Below, in pieces: positions 1-6,421 of a stretch of DNA of 11,326 nucleotides. The first letter of the stretch is position 1; each line of letters begins with the position of its first letter. The notes beneath the pieces are model-generated. The model did no database searches and was not told where the DNA came from. It saw only the letters and a program-made list of their open reading frames with translations. This stretch comes from CAIOZW01 sp049318845 (GTDB taxonomy: Bacteria; Acidobacteriota; Blastocatellia; RBC074): positions 1 to 11,326 of the forward strand of contig JBMOFH010000117.1 of assembly GCA_049318845.1 (NCBI GenBank), given 5' to 3'. The position numbers were made by a program, and so were the translations under genes.

Positions 1-1796
1 CCAAAATAGAAGGGCGCACCCTGATTGTACTTGTATCCGGCCGGCAGTTTGAAGGAGAGCGAGAGTGAGCCGGCACCAGGAGCAAGTGCCTGCTTCGGCA
101 ATTCGACTGGACGTCCGCGAAATTTTCGCGCAACGTGGCTGTTGAGCCTTTCAAGCCCCTTCAGTTCGAGAGTCGAAACGGCGCCACTAGTGAGATCGAT
201 TCGCCGGATTAGATGGTTGTTGGTGTCGGCAATGAAGAGTTCACGACTGGTCGCGGCGATTCCGCCGGGTTCGTTGAAGATCGATTTTAGGCGTTCCCCG
301 TCGCGGAGACCACGTTCACGGTTACCGGCATAGGTTCGACTTTCACGCGCACGTATATCGAGGACTTTGATCTTGTGGTTGTAGGTGTCCGCGACGTAGA
401 GTTTTCCACCGGTGTAGGCGACGCCGAGCGGGTGCTGAAGACGAACGACATCACCGACTCCGTCAGTATCTCCAAAATCAAAGAGTCCTTTTCCGACGAT
501 GGTTGTGACCGTTCCTCCAGGGGGGAGGGCGGCAGCACGGATTGAGCTGATCTCGCTATCGGCAAAGAAGATCGACTGACCGTCGGTGGTGAGGCCGCTC
601 GGCTGTGCGAGTGCCGCCTGTTCGAGCGGACCATCGACGTGATTCTCGCGACCACTGCCGGCGTAGGGTCGCGCCTGACGTGTCTTCAGATCGACGACCC
701 AGAGCTGATGAGAGCCGGCCATGGCGACGTAGAGGTTTCCACCGTGGGCGAGCAGATCCCACGGAGAGTTGAGTGCGACGCTGGTTCCGATACCGGGCTG
801 GTTGAACTGGCGTGCCTGCTGACCGGTGCCAACCAGCGTTTCGACCGTCCGCGACTTCAGATCGGCCCGGCGGATGAGGTGGTTCTCCGTGTCTGCGATG
901 TAGAGAAGGTCGCCATCAAGCGCCATTCCCTGTGGATGATTGAACTCGGCCTCGGTAAATGATCCGTCGCGCGCGCCGATGGCGCCGTCGCCGATCACCT
1001 CCTGCACCGTCCCGTCGAGTCCGGTGACGATGATGCGATTGTGGTTCGAATCGGCAATGAAGAGTCGACCACCCTTCTCATCCGTGTGGACCTTGCCGGG
1101 AAAGCTGAGCAGGCTCGGTGGAGCGGCGTACTTCTCGAGTTTAAAGCTGAGTGGCTGTTCATTGAGAAGCCCCTGCGGTCGGAAGTAATCGATCGCCTGC
1201 CCGATCGCCTGATCGAAAATATCGAAAATTCCCTCACCGGAGTGGGAGCCAATCACCCTGCCCTTCGGGTTGATCAGGACAAGGGTGGGCCAGGCGCGCG
1301 CGGAATAGGATTGCCAGACCTCGAAATCCTTGTCGTTGATGACCGGATGTTCGATCTCATAGCGGAGTATCGCCTGCCTGATGTTATCGGTACCTTTTTC
1401 AGTGGTAAATTTCGCCGAGTGGACACCGATCACGACCAGCTGTCCTGGATATTTGGCCTCGAGCCGCTTGAGGTCGGGAATGATGTGCATGCAATTGATG
1501 CAGCAATAGGTCCAGAAATCGAGCAAGACTATCTTGCCGCGCAGGTCGCGCAGGCTGAGAGGACGGTCGGTGTTGAGCCATTCCACGCCGGAGGGGAAGT
1601 CCGGCGCGTTCACTTCACCTTCCAGAAACGGATTCTTTTTTGCTGGCACGGCAGTCTTGTCCTGTTGTGATGAGGCCGGTTGCGCATCCTGCTGCCCCCT
1701 TACCGCCGGGGAGGCGATGAGCGCAGTCAGGAGCAGAAGGGCCGCGATCGGGCGGCGCCAAAGTGAGCGGATTCCATTCGGAGTCGAATTGATCAT
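1..1796 (-). CDS. Secreted thioredoxin-like / NHL-repeat protein (NHLRC2-like), 3' end outside window
   Basis: Reading the minus strand from an ATG at 1796 gives an open frame of 598 codons to the left edge with no stop, so the C-terminus is missing. A GAGG motif lies 10 nt upstream of the ATG. Residues 1-34 look like a Sec signal peptide: basic Arg-rich start, Leu/Ala-rich core, then small residues before Gln-Gln; there is no lipobox. Residues about 65-230 are a TlpA-like thioredoxin domain with the active site WTYCCINC (redox pair C99 and C102, extra C98), followed by a typical Trx 'WPT' cis-proline segment. Residues about 242-545 hold six NHL-type blades, seen as repeats of the form (L/I)(Y/F)(I/V)AD(T/S)xNHxIR. 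The rest begins the beta-rich tail seen in NHLRC2 relatives. Known for the family: Trx plus NHL propeller proteins related to animal NHLRC2. Inferred: a periplasmic thiol-redox or protein-binding role; the substrate is unknown. It is divergently transcribed from the membrane protein gene at 1946. Confidence 0.9.
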   Translation of the reverse strand, partial: MINSTPNGIRSLWRRPIAALLLLTALIASPAVRGQQDAQPASSQQDKTAVPAKKNPFLEGEVNAPDFPSGVEWLNTDRPLSLRDLRGKIVLLDFWTYCCINCMHIIPDLKRLEAKYPGQLVVIGVHSAKFTTEKGTDNIRQAILRYEIEHPVINDKDFEVWQSYSARAWPTLVLINPKGRVIGSHSGEGIFDIFDQAIGQAIDYFRPQGLLNEQPLSFKLEKYAAPPSLLSFPGKVHTDEKGGRLFIADSNHNRIIVTGLDGTVQEVIGDGAIGARDGSFTEAEFNHPQGMALDGDLLYIADTENHLIRRADLKSRTVETLVGTGQQARQFNQPGIGTSVALNSPWDLLAHGGNLYVAMAGSHQLWVVDLKTRQARPYAGSGRENHVDGPLEQAALAQPSGLTTDGQSIFFADSEISSIRAAALPPGGTVTTIVGKGLFDFGDTDGVGDVVRLQHPLGVAYTGGKLYVADTYNHKIKVLDIRARESRTYAGNRERGLRDGERLKSIFNEPGGIAATSRELFIADTNNHLIRRIDLTSGAVSTLELKGLERLNSHVARKFRGRPVELPKQALAPGAGSLSLSFKLPAGYKYNQGAPFYF

Positions 1797-1819
1797 ATCG
1801 ATTGATCCTCAACCTGGTT

Positions 1820-1848
1820 TTGGGTGATCGTGGTAGAAGTGGCATTAT
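1820..1848 (+). promoter_or_regulatory. Weak candidate sigma-70 promoter for the plus-strand gene run
   Basis: On the plus strand TTGGGT (1820-1825) and CATTAT (1843-1848) are separated by exactly 17 nt, and the second box overlaps the TATAAT of the opposite strand. If both are used, two divergent promoters would overlap and could compete. Each plus-strand box is only a partial match to consensus, and the first gene starts about 95 nt downstream. Confidence 0.2.
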
Positions 1849-1849
1849 A
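1844..1849 (-). promoter_or_regulatory. Candidate -10 box (TATAAT) for the thioredoxin/NHL gene
   Basis: The minus strand has a perfect TATAAT at 1849-1844. Transcription would start near 1837, giving a leader of about 40 nt before the ATG at 1796. The -35 region is poor: an AT-rich TTCAAT-like hexamer lies about 18 nt upstream, with only three matches to consensus. The call rests on the -10 match and its position. Confidence 0.4.
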
Positions 1850-1945
1850 TGGTCTGCCGGTGCGAAAATTGAAACGGGCCGGCGGGTGTCGGGGCGAAGA
1901 TTTCGTCCAGAATTTCTGTCAAGTCTTTATTTTCAGGGAATACTA

Positions 1946-2443
1946 GTGCGCAATTTAACTACCTTATCGGCAATCATCGAGATTCTAAGCCTGGTTACCT
2001 GGGTTGGTGGAATGGGTTCGCTCGCCCTGATCGCCGCCCCGGCGATTTTCGAGGGCGCCTCTTCGCGCGAAAATGCGGGGAGAATATTTGGCCTGATTCT
2101 GAAGCGCTTCCACCGAATCGGGTATGGGTGCGGTGTGGCGATACTGATCGCTGGCGGGCTGCGATATTACGGAAGATTCAGCCACTCCATCTACACTGTC
2201 GAGGTGATACGGTATGCGATCGCTGCGACAATGCTCGCGCTCACCCTCTACACTGGCATCGTCATCGCGCGACGACTGGAGGGGCTCCGTGAGCGGATGG
2301 AGGGCGGGATCGATCGCCTGTCAAAAGACGACCCGCGGCGCGTCGAGTTTAACCGCCTCCACCGGCAATCGACGGGCATCACGGCCTTCAGCCTGCTGCT
2401 CGGAATAACGATGTCGGTACTATTTGGGATGGAGGTCTACTGA
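1946..2443 (+). CDS. DUF4149 / TMEM205-like four-helix membrane protein
   Basis: A 165-residue protein with four hydrophobic segments at about residues 7-35, 58-75, 88-108 and 143-162. A charged loop before the last helix carries the pattern FNRLHRQS, typical of the DUF4149/TMEM205-like family. The frame is open from 1802, but the GTG at 1946 is preferred: it has a GGGA motif about 8 nt upstream, gives an N-terminus that enters the first helix directly, and the 48 extra upstream residues are Arg-rich and unlike the family. The function of bacterial DUF4149 proteins is not known; they are integral inner-membrane proteins. The gene is 66 nt upstream of the first glycosyltransferase and may be its operon leader, but a role in glycan synthesis is not shown. 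Confidence 0.75.
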   Translation: MRNLTTLSAIIEILSLVTWVGGMGSLALIAAPAIFEGASSRENAGRIFGLILKRFHRIGYGCGVAILIAGGLRYYGRFSHSIYTVEVIRYAIAATMLALTLYTGIVIARRLEGLRERMEGGIDRLSKDDPRRVEFNRLHRQSTGITAFSLLLGITMSVLFGMEVY

Positions 2444-2509
2444 GGATCAGGGTTGGGGAGAGGTCTGATCAGCGCGATCCTTTCCCGATTTCCAGTGAAT
2501 CTCTGCGTC

Positions 2510-3769
2510 ATGAAGCGGCTATTAATCTACTCTCACGACACCTTCGGGCTTGGGAACATCAGGCGAATGCTGACCATCAGCCGTGGCCTGCTCGATTCAC
2601 TGCCCGGGCTCTCGATTCTGCTGGTGACAGGGTCACCGGTCATTCACAGTCTGCAACTTGCCAATGACGTAGTCCAGTCGGGCCAGTCGGGCCAGTCGGG
2701 CCAGTCGGGCAAACTGGACTACATCAAACTGCCGTGCCTGACCAGAACAGCGCGCGGAGAGTACCGTGCGAAGTATCTTGAGTCGACGACGGCGGAGATC
2801 ATCGGGATGCGGTCGGAGCTGATCCTGGCAACGGTCAGACATTTCGCGCCTGATCTGGTGATGGTCGACAAGAAACCACTTGGGGTAAAGGGTGAGCTCG
2901 AAGCGAGCTTCAATTTTCTGCGGGCGGAGCGCCCCGAGACCAGGGCGGTGCTGGTGCTGCGGGACGTGCTCGACCGGCCCGAAACGATCATCGGCAACTG
3001 GCGACGAAACGGCCACTATAACGCGCTTCGTTCATTTTACGACCGCGTATTGATCCTTGGTCAGCAGGATATCTTCGATCCAGTGGCAGAGTATCAATTC
3101 CCGGTGGAGGTGGCAGAACGAACACGCTTCTGTGGCTATCTGCGGCGGGAGGTGACGGCTGATCATTCGCGGCGGGTGAGGGAGTCCTTTCAGTTGCGGG
3201 CGGGGCAAAGAATGCTGCTGGTGACGCCAGGTGGCGGAGAGGACGGCTATCGGGTGATCGACAACTGCCTTCTGGCGCTTGCAGCGCGAGCCGGAAAAGT
3301 CTGGACAAACCTGAAGACACTCATCGTCAGCGGTCCCGAAATGCCAGCCTCACAGCGTGAAGAATTACGACAACGGGCGAGCGAGCTGCCGGAGACAAGT
3401 TTTCTCGATTTCAGCAGCGACCTGCTCGGGCTGATCTCGGCGGCGGATCTGATTGTCTCGATGGGCGGATACAACACAATCTGTGAGATCGTCTCGCTGC
3501 GAAAAAGGGCGATCGTCATTCCTCGGGTCGAACCGACGGAGGAGCAGTGGATTCGAGCGGCTCGAATGGCCCCACTCGGGCTCTTTTCGGTCATTCATCC
3601 CGACCATCTGACGCCGGAACTGATTGGGGCGGAGATTGATCGAAATCTGGAAAGTCAGGTTGAGCCTGAAAGTCCGGTAGAAATGAACGCCCATTCAAGG
3701 CTGAGTCTTGATGCGAAAAGAGTTATCAACGAGGAGGTCCTGGCGCTGCTGGATAATGGAAAACAGTAA
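2510..3769 (+). CDS. MurG-like glycosyltransferase, COG4671 type (first copy)
   Basis: A 419-residue GT-B enzyme predicted to move a sugar from a nucleotide donor onto a cytoplasmic acceptor. The N-terminus KRLLIYSHDTFGLGNIRR (glycine loop at residues 13-16, with Asn16 where relatives often have His) is characteristic of the COG4671 predicted glycosyltransferases. The C-terminal donor half has VTPGGGEDGY (238-247) and MGGYNTICEI (318-327), the MurG-like 'GGYNT' nucleotide-sugar region. The start at ATG 2510 is chosen because family homology begins there. A TTG at 2453 with GAGG 7 nt upstream is a real alternative and would add 19 residues; ATG 2510 itself has no clear ribosome site. Residues 56-67 are a QSG repeat lying in a loop. 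The last codons overlap the next gene by 14 nt. Donor and acceptor cannot be read from the sequence. Confidence 0.85.
   Translation: MKRLLIYSHDTFGLGNIRRMLTISRGLLDSLPGLSILLVTGSPVIHSLQLANDVVQSGQSGQSGQSGKLDYIKLPCLTRTARGEYRAKYLESTTAEIIGMRSELILATVRHFAPDLVMVDKKPLGVKGELEASFNFLRAERPETRAVLVLRDVLDRPETIIGNWRRNGHYNALRSFYDRVLILGQQDIFDPVAEYQFPVEVAERTRFCGYLRREVTADHSRRVRESFQLRAGQRMLLVTPGGGEDGYRVIDNCLLALAARAGKVWTNLKTLIVSGPEMPASQREELRQRASELPETSFLDFSSDLLGLISAADLIVSMGGYNTICEIVSLRKRAIVIPRVEPTEEQWIRAARMAPLGLFSVIHPDHLTPELIGAEIDRNLESQVEPESPVEMNAHSRLSLDAKRVINEEVLALLDNGKQ
2675..2710 (+). repeat. Four perfect 9-bp tandem units coding (Gln-Ser-Gly)4
   Basis: The unit CAGTCGGGC occurs four times without mismatch (2675-2683, 2684-2692, 2693-2701, 2702-2710), encoding residues 56-67 of the first COG4671-type glycosyltransferase. 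Because the unit is a multiple of three, copy changes keep the frame. It sits between the GSPVIHS segment and the LDYIKLPCLTR strand, that is, in an N-domain loop. Confidence 0.95.
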
Positions 3770-5105
3770 TGAAAAAGTGATTGGGTACGTGTTGAAGGGA
3801 TACGGGCGAACCTCGGAAACGTTCATCTCGAACGAGATCGAGCTGCTTGAGCAGGCTGGTTTGAAGATCCGTGTCTTCTCGATGAAAAAGCTTTCAGGTC
3901 AGGCGTCGCACGGGGTAACGCAGCGGATTGGCGTCCCGATCGAATATCTGCCGGAGGTTGAATCGGGCGGGACGGGCAGATCAGGCAGATCAGGTGGCTC
4001 GATCTGGATGCTGCGGGCGAGTTGGCCGCGCTTTTCCGCCTCGCATCTCAGGTTGATGCGCGCGCGACCGCTCGATTACCTGTCGACGCTGGCGCGAGTG
4101 ATCGGGCTGAGCCTGATTTACGGGCGTGGAACCGGGCGAGCTTTCGTGCGCGAGTTTCTGCAGGCCGGGTATATTGCCGCATCGGTTCTCGAGAATGGAG
4201 CTATCTCACATCTGCACGCCCATTTCGCGCATACGGCGACGACGGTGACAATGCTTGCAGCGTCGATGTGCGGGCGGTCCTTCAGTTTTACGGCCCATGC
4301 CAAAGACATCTACCGCGTGGATATGAATCCCGGCGATCTTCTGGCACGCAAGATTCGTGCGGCAAGGTTCGTGGTGACCTGTACGGAAGCGAACCTTAAC
4401 CATCTATCGCAATTGGTTAAATTGGCCAAATTTAGTGAAAGCGCGGGTAAGATTCACGTCATTTATCACGGAGTCGACCTGAAACTTTTCGCGACGCCAC
4501 GGGATCGCAATCCGGCCTCGCCTCTGCAGCCACCCCTGCTACTGGCAGTTGGCCGTTTCGTCGAAAAAAAGGGTTTCCTGGATCTGATCGATGCCTGGCG
4601 CAGAGTTCGGGACGATGGGATTGCTTTCCGTGGCCTGATCGTTGGCGGAATGACAGAGTATACAGAAAAGGTACAGTCACGGATCGACGAGTATCGCCTG
4701 AACGGAATGGTCTCGATTGAACCGGCAATGACGCAGGAGCGGTTGAAGAGCATCTACGATCAATCGACGATCTTTATCCTCCCGAGCCTGATCACGGAGG
4801 ATGGTGATCGCGACGGTATTCCAAATGTCCTCGTCGAGGCGATGGCGATTGGATTGCCGGTCATTTCGACCAATATCTCGGGAATTCCCGAGTTGATTCG
4901 TGACGGTGAGAGCGGACTGCTGGTACCCCAAAGGGATCCGGCAGCGCTGGCGCAGGCGATCGAGCGGCTGCTTGGCGATCCGGAGCTTGGGGTAAGGATG
5001 GCCGTCAAAGGTGGTGAGTTCGTCCACCAGCGATTCGACGCCCGCAAGAACATTGCGACGTTGAAGGGGCTCTTCGACGAAGTATTGAAGGTCGGCGGGC
5101 GATGA
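3756..5105 (+). CDS. GT4-family glycosyltransferase
   Basis: A 449-residue GT-B retaining glycosyltransferase of the GT4 (Glycos_transf_1) group. The N-domain shows ISHLHAHFAHTATTV and the FTAHAKDIYR segment seen in exopolysaccharide GT4 enzymes. The C-domain has VIYHGVDLKLF, VGRFVEKKGF and the donor motif around residues 348-361 (EDGDRDGIPNVLVEA) followed by GLPVIST and GIPELI. The usual E-x7-E pair appears as Asp353-x7-Glu361, with Glu348 and Asp349 just upstream. The frame is open from 3708, but ATG 3756 is preferred since homology starts at KVIGYVLKGYGRTSETFI; GAGGAGG lies 18 nt upstream, which is too far to be a good Shine-Dalgarno. The gene overlaps the preceding gene by 14 nt and the next by ATGA, so translation is probably coupled. 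It carries two small repeat insertions (residues 74-80 and about 219-227). Sugar specificity is unknown. Confidence 0.88.
   Translation: MENSNEKVIGYVLKGYGRTSETFISNEIELLEQAGLKIRVFSMKKLSGQASHGVTQRIGVPIEYLPEVESGGTGRSGRSGGSIWMLRASWPRFSASHLRLMRARPLDYLSTLARVIGLSLIYGRGTGRAFVREFLQAGYIAASVLENGAISHLHAHFAHTATTVTMLAASMCGRSFSFTAHAKDIYRVDMNPGDLLARKIRAARFVVTCTEANLNHLSQLVKLAKFSESAGKIHVIYHGVDLKLFATPRDRNPASPLQPPLLLAVGRFVEKKGFLDLIDAWRRVRDDGIAFRGLIVGGMTEYTEKVQSRIDEYRLNGMVSIEPAMTQERLKSIYDQSTIFILPSLITEDGDRDGIPNVLVEAMAIGLPVISTNISGIPELIRDGESGLLVPQRDPAALAQAIERLLGDPELGVRMAVKGGEFVHQRFDARKNIATLKGLFDEVLKVGGR
3975..3994 (+). repeat. 9-bp repeat, 2.2 units, coding Gly-Arg-Ser-Gly-Arg-Ser-Gly
   Basis: GGCAGATCA occurs twice in tandem (3975-3983, 3984-3992) and is followed by GG, in frame within the GT4 gene. 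The surrounding protein (residues 70-83) is almost only Gly, Ser, Thr and Arg, as expected of a flexible loop insertion after the IEYLPEVES segment. Confidence 0.8.
4411..4437 (+). repeat. Degenerate 9-bp repeat in the GT4 gene
   Basis: Three successive 9-mers start with AATT (AATTGGTTA, AATTGGCCA, AATTTAGTG). The first two share seven of nine bases. They encode LVKLAKFS at about residues 220-227, just before the conserved KIHVIYHGVDL strand, and are more AT-rich than their surroundings. This looks like an older, decayed version of the in-frame repeats seen nearby. Confidence 0.45.
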
Positions 5106-6421
5106 GTGAAAGGTATATTCCTGCCGAGCTGCCGTACCTTTCGACGCTGCTCGACGAGAGACTGGCCGGGACGATATTGGCCGACGGTCCCTTTCGTGGC
5201 TGGATGATCGCCGACTGTCGACTCGAGCAGATCAAGTATCGCCCGGGCAGAAACTGTCTGCTGACCTATCACCTTCAACTTGCGACGAAGGGTGGGATGC
5301 TCGACGTACCAGTCTATCTTATGGCGTGTCGGCCTGGAGAGAGCCATCAGGTCCATGCCGCGGCAGCGAAAACGGCGACGGTTCAAACCCCTTTCAGCCA
5401 GGGGCTCTGGCATCTCGATCAGTTGGATTCAGTCCTCTGGATATTCCCGAACGATCGAAAACTGCGTGGAATCGCCGCGCTCAACGACCCGGACTCTCTC
5501 TCATCCGAGGTCGCGTCACAGATTGGCGGTTCCCGACAGCGCGGTAAAATCGAGATTATCCGTTACGTCGCCGAGCGTTCGTGCACGGTCAGGCTTCGGC
5601 TGGAGGATGGGGCAACGGTTTCGTACGGCAAGTTCTATCGTCCGGGTGAGTCCGATCCGGCCTGGAACGCGATTGGCAGCCTCTGGCAGAGTAAGTCGTG
5701 CCGGAGTGGATCACTGACGATTCCCGAACCGCTCATCCGGCTGGATGAATCGGAGAGCGTCTGGCTGCGCGAGGTTCGCGGGGTGCCGCTTGAACGGAAG
5801 CTGCCGGAAGATCTCACCGGAGAATGGATGATCCGGACAGGCCGGACAATCGCAGAACTCCATAAAATCGGGGCAACGATTGGGAGCAGTTCATTACCGG
5901 TGATCGTTGAGACGGAGCGGCGACAAAAACTTGAAAACGCCATCGAATTGCTGGCGATGGTCAATGGCGGGCAACGGGTGCGACTGGCCGAGCTGGCGAC
6001 GAAGCTTGCACGCAAGGAGCCGCGAAACCGGCCCGGAAACCTCGCCGTACTGCACGGCGATCTCCATCTCAAAAATATGATTGCGCTCGAGTCGGGTGCA
6101 ATCGCACTGATCGACCTTGACAACCTCTGCCTTGGTGATCCGTTGATCGATCTTGGAAGCTTCATCGCCCACCTCTACTATTGGCATTATTGGAGCCGGG
6201 AAGCGGGCGGCAGCAGGCCTGAACTGCTTGTCGAGCAACTTCTTGCCGGCTATTTCGAGGCCGCGGGTGAACCATTAGACGAACAGTCACTGCGCTGGCA
6301 GATCGCCGCGGCGCTGATTGGCGAGCGTGCGGTTCGCTGCATCACGCGACTGAAACCGGGTGGCCGGCCGCTGGTCGACTGGCTGATCGACCTCGCCGCC
6401 CAAACGGTGGAGGGTTTATGA
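5102..6421 (+). CDS. APH-fold phosphotransferase with an extra N-terminal lobe
   Basis: A 439-residue kinase of the aminoglycoside phosphotransferase/choline kinase fold, predicted to move phosphate from a nucleotide to a hydroxyl of a small molecule, probably a sugar. The catalytic loop is HGDLHLKN (318-325, catalytic Asp320, metal-binding Asn325) and the metal motif is IDLDNL (Asp338, Asp340), followed by GDPLIDLGSF. Length is well above the roughly 250-350 residues usual for the fold. The surplus is N-terminal: residues 41-81 (LEQIKYRPGRNC to CRPGES) resemble residues 149-184 (KIEIIRYVAERSC to YRPGES), suggesting a repeated kinase N-lobe. Start and stop both overlap neighbours as ATGA (with the GT4 gene and with the second COG4671-type gene). 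Known for the fold: it includes drug-resistance, choline and sugar kinases. Inferred from context: phosphorylation of a glycan intermediate; a self-protection role is an alternative. Confidence 0.85.
   Translation: MSERYIPAELPYLSTLLDERLAGTILADGPFRGWMIADCRLEQIKYRPGRNCLLTYHLQLATKGGMLDVPVYLMACRPGESHQVHAAAAKTATVQTPFSQGLWHLDQLDSVLWIFPNDRKLRGIAALNDPDSLSSEVASQIGGSRQRGKIEIIRYVAERSCTVRLRLEDGATVSYGKFYRPGESDPAWNAIGSLWQSKSCRSGSLTIPEPLIRLDESESVWLREVRGVPLERKLPEDLTGEWMIRTGRTIAELHKIGATIGSSSLPVIVETERRQKLENAIELLAMVNGGQRVRLAELATKLARKEPRNRPGNLAVLHGDLHLKNMIALESGAIALIDLDNLCLGDPLIDLGSFIAHLYYWHYWSREAGGSRPELLVEQLLAGYFEAAGEPLDEQSLRWQIAAALIGERAVRCITRLKPGGRPLVDWLIDLAAQTVEGL

Noticed and set aside
1041..1670. A 209-codon plus-strand open frame inside the thioredoxin/NHL gene
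   Set aside because: The opposite strand carries clear thioredoxin and NHL motifs over the same bases, so this is a shadow frame.
1917..1922. Perfect TTGACA on the minus strand as a -35 box
   Set aside because: The hexamer 17 nt downstream is CTTCGC, which is not a -10 box, and the TATAAT at 1849-1844 is too far away to pair with it.
2675..2710. CRISPR-like array
   Set aside because: The units are 9 bp, contiguous and without spacers, and they are translated within a conserved gene; this is a coding tandem repeat.
4760..5413. A 217-codon minus-strand open frame across the GT4/kinase junction
   Set aside because: It is antisense to two genes with strong family motifs, is Arg/Ser-rich like other antisense shadows here, and shows no recognisable domain.
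5102..6421. Acquired antibiotic resistance gene (aminoglycoside phosphotransferase)
   Set aside because: The fold is shared with many sugar and choline kinases, the gene is translationally coupled to glycosyltransferases on both sides, and no mobile element is nearby; resistance is not supported.
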